From Mangifera indica (Eukaryota > Streptophyta > Magnoliopsida > Sapindales > Anacardiaceae), in NCBI RefSeq assembly GCF_011075055.1, contig NC_058152.1, positions 6,882,001 through 6,946,000 of the forward strand: a stretch of 64,000 nucleotides of DNA. Reading direction: 5' to 3'. Below are positions 22,576 to 35,178 of this stretch, piece by piece. The notes beneath the pieces were generated by a model that did not search any database, was not told where the DNA came from, and saw only the letters and a list, made by a program, of their open reading frames with translations. Every line of letters starts with the position of its first letter. The first letter of the stretch is position 1. Both the position numbers and the translations under genes were made by a program.

Positions 22576-24091
22576 ATGGCTCCTGCAACTCTCACAGCTC
22601 TTGCACAAGAGAAAACACTTAATTCGAAATTCGTTCGCGACGAAGATGAGCGTCCTAAGGTGGCGTATAACGAGTTTAGCAATGAAATTCCCGTGATTTC
22701 ACTAGCTGGAATCGATGAAGTTGATGGCAGAAGGGCTGAAATTTGCAAGAAAATTGTTGAAGCGTGTGAAGAATGGGGTATTTTTCAGGTTATTGATCAT
22801 GGTGTTGACATTAAGCTTATATCCGATATGACTGCTCTTGCAAGAGAATTTTTTTCTTTGCCACCGGTTGAGAAGCTCCGGTTTGATATGTCCGGTGGCA
22901 AGAAGGGCGGCTTCATAGTCTCCAGCCACCTCCAGGTGAGGTTTCATTTTAAATTGTCGCTAACCATTCAACCATATACGCCAAATGGGACCCCAAAAAA
23001 AGCTTTTCAAGAAACAAATTATTTAAAACCCTACCATTCTTGAACAAATTTTCATCACTAATATCTTTACTTTTTTTATCTCATCTTTCGGATATTCTAG
23101 ATTTCTGGGTCCATTTTCTTTCTAAATATTGCGGTTATCAAATTTGTATTGTTTAGCCTATTGAAGCATTGACTTCAAATTCCAATTTTATTGAGAGTTG
23201 AGGATATATTCATTTCTCCAATAAACATATGATATATTGTTTTTCATCATACGTCACCATCATTCAATTAATAATACAGGGAGAAACGGTTCAAGATTGG
23301 CGTGAAATTGTGACATACTTCTCATACCCAATCAAGAACCGAGATTATTCACGGTGGCCGGACAAGCCGGAAGGATGGAGAGATGTAACAAAAGAGTACA
23401 GTGACAAATTGATGGGACTTGCATGCAAACTTCTTGAGGTTTTATCTGAGGCTATGGGATTAGATAAGGAAGCTTTAACTAAAGCTTGTGTGGATATGGA
23501 CCAAAAAGTTGTGGTCAATTTCTATCCAACGTGTCCAGAACCTGAACTTACCCTTGGACTCAAACGCCACACCGATCCAGGAACCATCACACTCTTGCTT
23601 CAAGATCAGGTCGGGGGTCTCCAGGCCACTCGCGATAATGGGGAAACTTGGATCACCGTTCAACCTGTCGATGGAGCTTTTGTGGTCAACCTGGGTGACC
23701 ATGGTCATGTAAGTAGTGTAGTACTATTACTTTTAATGCTTATTTTTTATCTTTCCTTATTTACACCCGTCTCTACAATTATCACCAGTATCTGAGCAAT
23801 GGGAGATTCAAGAATGCGGATCACCAAGCAGTGGTGAATTCAAACTGCAGCAGATTATCCATTGCTACATTTCAGAATCCAGCACCAGAAGCTACAGTAT
23901 ACCCACTGAAGATCAGAGAAGGAGAGGAGGCTATACTAGAGGAACCAATCACATTTGCAGAGATGTACAGGAGGAAGATGAGCAAGGACCTTGAGCTAGC
24001 CAGGTTAAAGAAATTGGCCAAGGAGCAGCAATTACAAGAATCCGAGACAGCCAAATTGGATGCCCAGCCCATAGAAAAGATTCTTGCTTAA
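22576..24091 (+). CDS. F3H: flavanone 3-hydroxylase (naringenin 3-dioxygenase)
   Basis: This cytosolic Fe(II)/2-oxoglutarate dioxygenase converts naringenin and other flavanones to dihydroflavonols, the branch point to flavonols, anthocyanins and proanthocyanidins. Exons are 22576-22935, 23280-23708 and 23789-24091 (GT-AG throughout), giving 363 aa, the usual family length. The start [15 protein letters not shown] is the typical F3H N-terminus. The iron ligands are His217 and Asp219 ([15 protein letters not shown]) and His275 ([10 protein letters not shown]); Arg285 and Ser287 (SRLSIATF) bind 2-oxoglutarate. The N-terminal DIOX_N domain covers about residues 38-140 and the jelly-roll catalytic domain about 195-300. 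[16 protein letters not shown] and [14 protein letters not shown] are F3H-specific, setting it apart from FLS and ANS. The frame is intact, so the gene is probably functional. A TTG codon in frame at 22561 is not needed as a start. Confidence 0.97.
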
Positions 24092-24857
24092 TTTACTTCT
24101 ACCAAGTTCCTACTATATATCGTGCTTAGATATTTTCGTGTACTTGAATTCTGTTGTAATTGTTGGTCAGTGAGCCAGTGTTGCTCTTTTGTGTCCTCGA
24201 TTGGCCGCGTGGGTGCTACATATATTTATATATAAAGCATTAAAATAAATTGAGCTCACTTCTTACCATCAAAATTGCATCTTGTAGCTTCTCTTCTGAA
24301 TTATTTATTGTGTTCACTTACACTAAAATAAAAAAGTCCAAATAATTTTATTCGTAACAAATTATAACTAATAAAATTGTTCAAGCTCAAAATTTAAATG
24401 CCCATTTCAGTTCTCTCGCTCCATGTGAAGTCAATATTGCAACAAAGCTTTCACATTTTGTTTGGTTTAATTTTTTTTAAGCTCATTTCAAAGGTAAAAA
24501 AAGAATTCATATATAGAAGGTTTGTATAAAATTCAGGATTTCTGTATTAGGAAATCTCAACTGAAAAATCAGAGTCCAAGGCATATTGTTCTATTTATAT
24601 CTTAATACAAAGAGTAAAAGTAAGAGCCGTCTCTATATACACAACAAATTGTTATGAAAACAACTCGCACGCTTGAAAGAGATAAGCCAACCACTACAAT
24701 TTGAATGGACGACTTTGTTTAAACTTCAAACACTAAGGTCAGGAATATTTAGCTTCTTAATTTAACTTCCCCTCTCAAAATAGAATTGAAAGAGATATGT
24801 CCATCCTAATTAAGAACCTTATCATGAATAGGGATGACAACAAGATCAAGCTAAGAA
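24092..24857. other. F3H 3' flank
   Basis: It includes the probable 3' UTR, with an AATAAA-type poly(A) signal in the context TTAAAATAAATTGAG near 24240, followed by AT-rich sequence up to the copia LTR at 24858. No gene was seen. Confidence 0.5.
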
Positions 24858-25292
24858 TGTAAGATTTATTATAGATAAACAAATATCAAATCATACAAAT
24901 ATAATTTACAAGATCAACGTATAAACTATTAAATACTACATTAAACTTTAGAATTTTCGGAATACCTAAATCGCTATAGAAATTAAATTCATACATTTAC
25001 TTAAATTACCTGCTAAGATCACTTCTTGATTTTTTATTTTAAAAACCTCTCTGAATAACAACTTTGTATGAATAAACTATATTACATTAGGTTTTAGAGC
25101 AGACACCTAACTAATTTATAATAGATTAATTGAACCCCCTACCAAGGTTTAATAAACCTTAAGACTTATACTTATGCTATCTATCTAAATCATAACTTTT
25201 AAGTATATTGAGTTTATCTTTATTGATCACTCAAGTCCATCTGTAAACCAAAACCATAATTAATATTAGCCTACATCATATAATTTCTAACA
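24858..25292 (-). repeat. copia element C LTR
   Basis: Its right third matches the LTRs at 34049 and 39628 (shared words TTGATCACTCAAG, CATCTGTAAAC, CATAATTAAT and TTAGCC). TG...CA ends are present. On the minus strand the polypurine-like GTCCAAGTGAAAGAA precedes it, marking it as the 3' LTR. Confidence 0.7.
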
Positions 25293-27662
25293 TTCTTTCA
25301 CTTGGACAACATTAATTATTTTTATTTTATTTTAAGAAAAAAATATTTTTTTTACTCTTGGGTAATTAACATTTTTAATTTTAAATAACCACTATTTTAG
25401 AAAGCTAAATAATCCAAAAATAAATTGCATATTATAAATAATCCAGTTAATATGACAATCAATAACGAACCAAGACATTATTTATGTCCTCTATCAATAT
25501 AAGATTATTCTCGAGTACAATTACTAATAATCAAATTAACAAGAATCAAATCTAAGAGTGGTATAGAAATAATACCCAACAAAGTGATCATAAACATGTA
25601 CTATGTCTCTGTTAATCCTCTTTATTATTTTTCTTTAACATTATGTTTCAAAAAAAACAAGAAAAATCTTTTTGCTTCCAATGAAGCTTGTATGTTTTAA
25701 CCTTGCTCGAGACTCGTGAAACATACACGTACAACTATCATGCTCAAGAGAACTTTATCTTAAGACACATGTTATATCTTAACCGTATATATACACATAC
25801 ATTTATAGACAAATAAGTATGTCAAAATGATTATGATCAATAAATGAATACATCAACAAACAATATTAATAAAAACTCCCACTAACCCTAGATATCAAAA
25901 GACCTTAAACACTCTAATGTTTTCAACATGACTTTATAGGTTATAGGTCTTATTCCATTGGTTAGGGCTTAAACTTTATTAACTATATATTTTTTCTCTT
26001 TACCCTAATGTCTCTTTTCTTAGTGAGGTTTCTTACTATAATATATTTTATTTTGTATGTCTTATTCTACCAATGATCTTTTACCTAATTGCATTGCTAT
26101 CATAGTAAATAAAATCTACACTAAATAATTCAACCAAGTAATCCATCAACCACACACTTGAGAAGTTGCCTCATGGTAAGCTACAAATTGAATGTCTATG
26201 GTTAATGTTGCAACTAACGACTACTTAATACTTTTTCAAATATGACTTATTCAACGAGTATAATATTATATCCAAAAATGAACTTTAGTTTATCTTTACA
26301 ACCACCAAAATCTTGATCTTTTGCAAGCATCTCATTATCTCTTAAACTACAACTCAATAATTAAAACTTGAATTTTAAAGGTATAAATTGAGAACCTTAA
26401 ATGCAAAAGTTACTTGTGCATTCATGAAGCTTTAAATAGCACCATCATATGGGACATTTCACATGGATTCTTTTTCAACCTCATTATTTACTCAATGTTT
26501 GATGTTGAGCTTATCTCATTTCAAAATAGGAATATCGCTTGCCTTACAATTTTTCATGTTGAGCATTTCAAGCACACGCTTCAAATATGCATTTGAGATA
26601 AACCACTAAGTCCACAAGTCTTTTCACAGTGGATCTCCAAAATCCTTTGCATCATAAATCTTGAATAAAATTGACTTAATCTCATAGAATAAATTCATAT
26701 AACCACTAACAATATATTGAACCATACCATAAAGACAAATTTGCTCTCACTGATCATCATATTTCTATATTGGTCCAATTTATTCTTTATAAGGTCATGA
26801 GACATGCATTTTATTAAAATTAAAACACCATTATTAAGCAGTCTATTTCAACCATTGATACAATCCTTAAGAGTACATACTAAAAGCTTTATCCCTTATG
26901 CTTTTGATAAACTTGATTGCATCATATAGACTTCCTTACTAAGACTTTCATTCAGAAAGACAACTTTGACATTCACCTTTCATAGTTCTAATTCAAATAA
27001 ACTTTTAATAACATAATCTCTTTTATTGAGATACACATGAAAATTCTTAATGATAAAAAGTCATCCTTCTATAGTAGACTTTTCATCAATTTTTTCACCA
27101 CTTTATTAATTGTATTTGGTTCATCTACTATGAGATTAGCTATCAATTCTTTAGTAGAAATATTCTCCAAAGTGATCTTAGGTTTCATAGATCTTTGTAA
27201 ATCTTATTGACTTCCACTGTTAAGTTAGTCATAATACCTTCATACCTTACGAACATTTTAAGAATTAAACATATCTATTTCACCTTCTTTAAAAAAGATA
27301 CAATATTACTTTGAAAAATCTCAAGACCCAAGAACCTTACAATGTATGAGCCAATTACTTTAGTGTCTTGATTTGGGAAATAAATATGCTATATTTTGGA
27401 AAACCCTAGGTGACCAATGATGTAGTAAAGAACTAATCTTGGTTTTAGTCTCTTCTCAATAGGATCATAAAGTTTTACTCTAAGTGGACTATCCCTAACT
27501 CAACCAACACGGCTAGGTTTCTTCATGTCCAAAAGCCTAAAATAAATCTTTGACATAGGTTTACAAAGAAATTCATTAAGAAAATACTATACCACCTTAA
27601 TTACTTAACCCCATGGATACTTAATCACGTTTTCTTATCATCATAACTTTACAGGCATAACT

Positions 27663-28744
27663 ACTGGCGAACGTAGGTGGGGTCAGGGGGGTCACTTTAG
27701 AAAAAATCCCAAAATGTGTCCTCTATTTCCATTGTATAATATTAGTTGCAATTGTATTAGTTTCAAGTTTAGAAAAGTTAAAATTTACCCTAACATTAGT
27801 TTTAAGTTTAGAAAAGTTAAAATTTACCCCTTATATTAGTTTCAAATTTCAATTGTATAATATAACATGCCCTTTTTCCATTTTCAAAAAAAAGTGTTCT
27901 ACTCCCACTCCTTCTGTTCAAAACAAAAGTGTTAAAGTTTTCAACATACTTCTATAAAAAATTCTAATATAATAACTTTTACAGTATGCCATAAAAATGA
28001 AAACATGACAAGGTTGCTTTTAAGAGTGTGTACGATTGAGTTTGATAAATTTTAAGGGCTTTTTCAAACCAAACTAGAAAAAATGGTTTAACAAATTTTC
28101 AAACAAAACTAAACCTTTAAAAAAATACGTTTTAGTCTAATTTGGATTAAGATTTGAACATATTAAAATCATTCACTTCTAAATATATATCATTTAATAA
28201 AATTAACTGAATTATAATTTTTTAAAACATAATATAAATAAGTAAAATAAATATAAAATATATATATAATATAAAAGTAAAGAAAATGACAAAATAAATT
28301 AAAAAACAACTGTACACCTAATTATTTATTAAAAAATTTCCTCATATATCGTTATATATATAGATATATTTTAAAATAATATGGTTTATATTTATATAGA
28401 GAATGATATATTAGATAGTATTGCTTATATAAAAAATATTCTTATTTGAATTTGACTTTAATTTGAACTAAATGAATTTGAGCTGAACTGACTTCTGAGA
28501 TCAAGTTAAGTTGATTCGAGTCCAACTCTAGTTGCTTATATAGAAAATGATATATTAAATAGTATTGATAATTAAATCATTTTACAATACTTTTGAAAAA
28601 TGAAATCACATTGAGTACAATTATAAATATATTAGTTAATGAATTTTTATTAAAACAAATATTTGTATTTATTTTCATTTAAAAGTTATTTGTATTATTC
28701 TAATATTGACTCCTCTAAATTTTATTTCTAGGTCTGCCACTGGT
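27663..28744. mobile_element. TIR element nested in copia element C
   Basis: The ends ACTGGCGAACGTAGG (left) and ACCAGTGGCAGACCTAG (right, reverse-complemented) are inverted relatives. The 7-bp duplication CATAACT lies at 27656-27662 and 28745-28751. It has no coding sequence. A 35-bp phrase (TTAGTTTCAAGTTTAGAAAA and following) is repeated in tandem at 27757-27840. It interrupts the copia, which resumes at 28752. Confidence 0.65.
28021..28530. mobile_element. hAT-like MITE nested in the TIR element at 27663
   Basis: The ends TAAGAGTGTGTACGATTGAG and, reverse-complemented, TAGAGTTGGACTCGAATC are inverted relatives. The flanking 8-mers GTTGCTTT (28013-28020) and GTTGCTTA (28531-28538) match at 7 of 8 positions, the hAT duplication length. 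It is non-coding, 510 bp, and is the third layer of nesting. Confidence 0.65.
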
Positions 28745-30599
28745 CATAACTGAGTTTTATAACAACACTATTTTGGAGTCGTGAATCTTGGCAAAATATC
28801 TAATTTGTCCATATTGATAACTTTAATGTCTATATGATTTTAAATCCTAAATATGAGGTCTTACTTACTTATCTTTTATCTATTGACCAACTTCATATCT
28901 AAAACTCTTAACCTTGTTTGGGCAAAAAGACTAATACTTATTATTTTTGTTTTCTCTCTATAATTGGGTCTTAATTGAGCAACTAACTCTATTATAAGAG
29001 GTTTATCACTTTCATACTTCTATTATTTATCATATTTAAAAACCACATTAATAATCTTTTATTTCTTATTTTAAACCACATATTAGTCTTGATTTGACTG
29101 AAGTCAAATGAGAGTCTTATGGTACCTTTTAAACTTTAATAATTACTCATCATTTTTTAACTCTTTTAGGACTATCATACCTTGTCAAAGTTATACTATT
29201 CACCAAATGAGTATCTCCAATATTGTGAGATGTTTTAGTAACCTTAGGGTAAACCTCCGATGAAATAATCAACAATTGATTTTTTACGACAAACAATTTT
29301 ACTTGATAGATTTCTTCCATTTATCATAGAAATTCTATTATTAATGGAACTGTTTTCTTAGGCTTGGATGGTTCATCAACTCGTTGGGCCAAATCTTTAT
29401 CTTTAACTAGCAATGTAAATTTCAAATCTTATCTCTAACTCTCTAGAGTTAAACTTATTCGGGACTTCTATTGTGACATTATTATTATTGTTCACAATGA
29501 TTAAGTCTATCAGAAGTGAGTGCAATACGCAATATCATTGGCAATAAATAGTTTGAAAATCTTATAAGCTATTATCCACGAGGGTTCTAGACATATCATC
29601 GTATAATCACCTTTGGACAGAGAATACGACATGCAATTAAGACCCTCGAGTATAAGGTTACAAATAATAAGAACAAATAACTTTTGAAAAGTCTATCATC
29701 TTTGGATAGATAAACCCCCTAGGTTGCTAGTCATTTTCACACCATAAGGAAAAACATATGTCAATTGAAAAATCACAACCATTTTTGGGTGAACTAAAAT
29801 TTTTATGACCAATGTTATTCCACAATCACCTCATGCAACCATCAATTGCTTACACACATAATAACCACCTTTGGATAGGAAATTATATGTATCAAATTGA
29901 ATAATATCTTTTTTATTTAATGTAGAAATTTTGCAAACTTCAATGAATGCATCATTTTGATAATTAAACATTTTGATAACTTACAATAATGTCTACTGAG
30001 ACTAAATAATATTGCTGAAATTAAAATTCATGAGATATGACACCAAATTGTCTTTGATAATTTTAATTAAGTATTGCAACAAAATCATATTAGACAATAA
30101 TCAAAGTAGCTTTGAAACCGTATAAGCCACACCTTATAAGGATTTTTGGTGTATCATCATTAAATCACCTTTAGGCAAAACAAATGACATGTTATTAGAA
30201 TCCTAAACACAATTTTACATACCCATATAAGGACCTTTAGAACATATAGTTTTCAAAAGAAATATCACCTTCGAGTAGATAAAACTTTCTATACCATTGT
30301 CTCTTGTCTACTTAATAGGAAAACATATGTCAGCTGAATAAGCCTAATCACTTTTGGGTGTATTGAGTTCTCCATGACTAGTGCATTTCCAAAATTAACC
30401 TTATGCATAAAAAAAATTGAAAAACGTATAATTGCTGGAAGGCAAATTTTGTAAGCCTAAAAAATGTACCACTTTGGTGATTAATATCATGAAAACTCAC
30501 AAAATATTTCAATGATACTAAATATTATTGTCTTTAATAAGATTTTATGAGACATGTTACATTATTGTCTCTAATAATTTTTCCTTAAAACTGGTGCAT

Positions 30600-31094
30600 C
30601 TAACTCAGTGAACAATAATTTTGACCTAATGTGGTAACCTAACCACACACTACAAAGTTATTATTTGAATTCATTAATCCTAACAATAGGGGAGTACTTT
30701 ATGTCATAATATTTAATCAAAAAATCAATTTACTTTCAGATGGAGACCTATAGAAGTCTATATAACTTTAATATGCTTAATGCAATATCTAATATTCTTA
30801 ATGCATTTTAAAAGCCTTTTATGCGCACTTGCATGACTTAGAAACTTTAAAATCTTATCACATGCAATAACATGATGTAGCAAAAAAACTTTAAAACTTT
30901 ATTAGATGCTATCATAAGACATTCACACATACTAATATGTCTACATAATCTTTTATGCATGCACACACACCTACAAGGAATAAATTACGCATTATTTATA
31001 TGCATTAACACACTTTTGGAAGACCCTACATAATGCTTACACCTACCTTAAGCTTACAGGTATCTTTAGAGACTACAAACACGTTAAACAAAGA
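30600..31094. other. gene-free stretch between copia C and the Mutator-like remnant
   Basis: AT-rich, with words such as TTAATGCA and CTTTAAAA recurring (30770-30920). Neither the copia right LTR nor a transposon terminus could be placed here. Confidence 0.4.
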
Positions 31095-31994
31095 AGTGTT
31101 TAATAAATATTACAATGTATACAATTGATGTTATATGTACCTCGATTATCAAAACAGATGTTAATATCAGATCCCTCCTTGATATAGTTGTATCAACCTT
31201 AAGACATTGTCACAATATCAAAAATTATGAGTTAATAGGCAATCAAATGTTGAATTCAAATGTAACATATACAGATAGAGTTACACTTACCTCAACCATC
31301 AAGGAAGGCGATAATGAGGAACCCTTATGTAATGATCCCTCATCGCCAACATCCTATAACAATATTAACATGTATAAATATATTGATTTCTCAAAGTGTT
31401 TAACAAATTTTACAGTGTATACAGTCGATGTTTTATGTACCTCAATAGCCAGAATAGATGTCAATATTGGATCCCCTCTTGATATGGTCGCATCAACCCT
31501 GGGACACTGCCATAATATCAAAAATTACGAGTTAATAGGTAATCGAATGTTGAATTCAAATGTAACATATACAAACAGCGTTGCATTTACCTTAGCTATC
31601 AAATAAGGTGATAATAGGGAACCCTTATGCGATCATCCCTCATTGCCAACATCCTGTAACAATATTAACATTTATAAATATATTGATTTCTTGAAGAGTT
31701 TAAAAATATTATAATGTATTTAGTTGACATTGTACTTACCTTGACTAGAGGAGCAAAAGTCAATATAAAATCCTCCCTTGATGATACCTCATTGAAAAAT
31801 GGAGTTGTAACAATATAAATAATCAAAAGTTAACACGTAATCAAAGTATTTCTCAAATATTACTTCTAAGATACTTTAATCATTTAGTACTTGCCTCGAG
31901 TGTGGGTCAAGAAGTGAATATGCCTTTTCGAGAATTTGTCATCATCGTCATAAGGACATTATAACAAAAAATACAATTTTTGTAGGGTTAACAT
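31095..31994 (-). repeat. three 300-bp tandem repeats with exon-like units
   Basis: Units start at equivalent bases 31095, 31395 and 31695, exactly 300 bp apart. Units 1 and 2 are highly similar along their length; unit 3 is degraded. On the minus strand each unit holds splice-donor-like GAG|GTAAGT and GAG|GTACAT sites after short open stretches, suggesting a repeated exon-intron module. A 163-codon plus-strand frame crosses units 1 and 2 only because the period is a multiple of three. Confidence 0.85.
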
Positions 31995-32039
31995 GTTTGT
32001 AAGTTAAATTAAAGTGTTCAAAAATGTTTATTAAGTTTT

Positions 32040-32424
32040 TAACCTGCACAATAGTATCTGTGTGGAGATGAGTCAGTGTATCCTCTATATAAATGATCAT
32101 ATCCTCTAAACATGTCATCTGATCCAAGATAAAATTGCCTTATTGAGCTAATGCAACATTAAAGGAACATATGGAGAAATCTTGTACAGTGATGTACGGA
32201 TTGTCTAAAGTGCATTCGGTGACAAAGGGCATAATAGAAGGCTTCAATGATATACGCTCAATGATAATAGTCATAACAGGGGTAATGTCTAGAGTAGGCT
32301 CGATAAGAAAAAGCCGAATAGGAGCCTTAACATGAACGGGAGCAACAATCAAAGAAGCAATGATTAGAGAAGCAAATATTGAAGAAACAACACCAAGAAG
32401 AGTAGATAATGCTTTTCTTGACAA
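32040..32424 (-). pseudogene. Mutator-associated protein fragment (second copy)
   Basis: The minus-strand frame 32424-32140 begins SRKALSTLLGVVSSIFASL and has repeated proline and isoleucine segments. After a stop at about 32140 it continues with CLEDMIIYIEDTLTHLHTDT, which resembles the segment at about 16080-16020 of the first Mutator-like remnant. It lies between the DUF1985-like region and the 300-bp repeats on the same strand, so all three are probably parts of one broken gene. The function is unknown. Confidence 0.45.
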
Positions 32425-32934
32425 GAAGGAGGAAGATTTCGATGAAGAAGACGATCTATCTGACAGTCTTATGTATTAAATAATGTCATTATACCAGTTT
32501 GTGACTTTCTCAACCAAAGTTAAAACTAGTAGAAAATTAACACCATCAAGCAAATTTTGTTTAAGTAAACCCTGTTACCTTATTCATATTTTAATCGATA
32601 ACAAATTATCACTTACTGCATCTTTGGTGAAGATAGTTGGGATAACATCCCATCCTGGGATTTTTTTGGTGTGCCACCTTAACATGCATGTAGATCTAAA
32701 ACTAGCGTGATATCCACCCATTGATGTACTATGTTTAACGTCTCGTATATCCAAAACTGCAATTTTAACTTAAATGTGTTACTTTAAAAAATTACAATCA
32801 TATTAAATTGTTTCTATTTTAATTAGATTTCGTTTTTAATTTATAAGTGATACAATTACTTGGAAAGCTAGTGAGAACCTTATGATACTATATTGTTTCA
32901 TAGAGTTTTCCTTATTCTTTACAAGGTTGGACTC

Positions 32935-33370
32935 CACATAAATTCATGTGGTATTGTCCCAGATCAATCGATGCATCATTTACCACACCTGTACTCCTCA
33001 CGAGTATGCATTGAATTCATCAAGATGATTAGCCAATTGTAATATCTTTCAGGGGATTGTTTTCCTCAAATCACTTTTTAATAATCTCATGTGAAGATAA
33101 CACAATAGGACTAATTTTACTACATCAGTGTCATCCTCCCCTCAAAGCTTCTATTGGGAAATGTGACTTAGCTTGACGTACGTAACTGACTTATGCCTAT
33201 GGAAATATGTATAATGGATCCTTTTCGTGGCCTTCGATGGTAAATACATGTCAATATCCAATAATTGATTAAATCAAAGCCTGTCATAATGGTGAACTCA
33301 TATGCACTAAACTTAACGTCAACCCTATTAACTCTAAACTATAACTCATCTCTTAAGTTCACCCTATTTA
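32935..33370 (-). pseudogene. DUF1985-like region (second Mutator-like remnant)
   Basis: The minus-strand translation near 33340-33260 reads RVNRVDVKFSAYEFTIMTGF, followed at 33130-32950 by EDDTDVVKLVLLCYLHMRLL and LANHLDEFNAYS. These blocks match in order the plus-strand region at 17.1-17.6 kb. Stops are frequent. DUF1985 is typical of MULE-borne Ulp1-type genes, but the peptidase itself was not found. Confidence 0.55.
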
Positions 33371-33737
33371 CCTCTCTTAGTATGAAGGAGTGTACTAGCA
33401 CTCTATTGAATTGATTATCCTTAAGATACACTGAAACATTTTTTACTACCTCTCTTTTAATATTTTTTTAATTATAGCTCTCACATCTCTATACCTACAC
33501 GTAGTAACTTGAGCCTTGAAGTGTTTTTCGATAATAAATTTCATTTCACTTTTTTATTATCCTTTTTTCTTTTTTGTGGAAGTCTTTGTACAAAAATTAA
33601 ACTACAGTTATATTAATGTTATTTTAAAAATGAGTCAAATCTTAAAATAAATGTATTATTCAGAAAAATGGACTCCAAAATTGAATTTTACATGTTAAAA
33701 AAACACTCATAATTTGAAAATATCATTATGCCCCCAA

Positions 33738-34030
33738 CCCCCTACCACACAAATTCGTATGGTGGGAAAACTTTAAAAAATCATAATTTTTCCCTTACCA
33801 CACGAATTCACGTGTCAACCTATTTTACAAATTTATACTTTTACCCCATCACACATTGGACTCGTGTGTCACTATTTAAAAACTCACACTGTGGCCCCAA
33901 CCATACTAATTTATGTGGTCTAGGTAGTTTGAAAAATGCACAAAACCTTCTTATCTCCAAGAAATCTTACCACACAAATTCATATTGTGAACAAAAACTT
34001 CACGTAGTCAGAGCCAAATTCGTGTGGTGA
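33738..34030. repeat. array of degenerate palindromic motif CCACACGAATTCGTGTGG
   Basis: Six variants of a palindrome centred on AATTC lie at about 33742, 33797, 33848, 33901, 33968 and 34003, spaced 35-67 bp apart. Examples are CCACACAAATTCGTATGG and CCACACGAATTCACGTGT. The last unit abuts the left LTR of copia element E at 34049. The array lies just beyond the start of the DUF1985 remnant, where a transposon terminus would be expected. Confidence 0.65.
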
Positions 34031-34048
34031 GATTTCACCTCCCAAAAT

Positions 34049-34530
34049 TGTAAACTTTAATTCGAATAATAATTTAATACAATCATGCATAGAATATAGA
34101 ATACTGAATTCTTTATATTAAATTGAACATAAAATTAATAATTGGGGTTATAGAAAAACCTGTTTGAGCCATATTTCTGAAACCAAAGATATTCAGAATT
34201 CCACCTGAAACTTGAAGATTTGTTATGACAGGTCTTCCATTCCAAAAATCTCCCTATGACGGCTTTGAATGGGTAAGCATATCAAAATTAGGTTTTGGAG
34301 TGGGGACCTAGCCTATTTATAAGAAATTATCTAGACCCTCTCATTAAAGGTCCAATAACTGAAAGCTCACACTAAACCGTCTACCTAGACTAATAACTTT
34401 TAAGTATATGGGACATATCTTTATTGATCACTCAAGCCTATCTGTAAACTGGTATTTGACTATTTAATTACCCGATTTTATAAAACCAAAACTATAATTA
34501 ATGTTAGCCCACATCAGAAAATTTCTAATA
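34049..34530 (-). repeat. copia element E 3' LTR
   Basis: It begins TGTAAACTTTAATTCGAATA and ends TTTCTAATA, where the other copy has TTTCTAACA. Same length as the right LTR. Preceded on the minus strand by the polypurine tract at about 34531-34541. Confidence 0.92.
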
Positions 34531-35178
34531 TTCTCCCACTTGTGTAACATTAATTATTTTATTTTATTTTATTTTAAGAAAAGAAAACAATTTTGATTCT
34601 CGGGTAATTAACGATTTTAACTTTAAGTGGCCATTATTTTGTAAAACATAATAGTCCAAAGATAAATTATACTATAATAAACAATCTAGTTGATATGAGT
34701 ATCAATAACAAACCAAGACATTATTTATGTACTATATTGACATGAAATCGTCCTTGATTAGAGTTACTAATAATCAAATCAACACAGATCAAGTCTGGGA
34801 GTGTGGCAGAACAACACCCAACAAGGTGATCATAATCTATGCTATATCTTTGTCAGTCCTCTTTATGATTCCTCTCTAACCTTTATGTTTCAAAAGAAAT
34901 AAGAGAAATCTCTTTGCTTTCTATGAAGCCTGTATGTTCCAATGAAGTCTATATGAAACATACTTATACAACTGTCATCCTCAAGGGAAACTTTATGTTG
35001 AGACACATGTTGTACCTTAACCTTATACATGCACATATGTCCATACACAAATAAATATATAATCAAGCATCCTTATAACAAGTTTTGCAAACTCATAACT
35101 ATAATAAATCACCCAATGAAACAATGTTATAAAATCAAGCAGAAAATAACCAGAAATTACTTTAAGACTCCCACTAAC

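Larger units (their letters stand above)
24858..30600 (-). mobile_element. decayed Ty1/copia retrotransposon (element C) with nested insertions
   Basis: A 435-bp LTR at 24858-25292 (TGTAAG ... TTCTAACA) is followed by a purine-rich tract on the minus strand, and then by sequence colinear with the better-kept element at 34049-40109. For example, 25640-25770 corresponds to 34880-35010, 25870-25930 to 35165-35220, and 30100-30300 to the leader at 39260-39500. No open reading frame survives. The leader-like text is present twice (29580-29900 and 30100-30400), indicating an internal duplication. The right LTR is not recognisable, so the right limit is approximate. Two DNA elements are inserted at 27663-28744. 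Confidence 0.7.

Noticed and set aside
22458..22748. Minus-strand 96-codon frame overlapping the F3H start
   Set aside because: Antisense shadow of F3H exon 1 plus the AT repeat.
31115..31606. 163-codon plus-strand frame with two 100-residue repeats
   Set aside because: It is open because of the 300-bp period. Splice-like signals and the related gene parts lie on the minus strand, and no family is matched.
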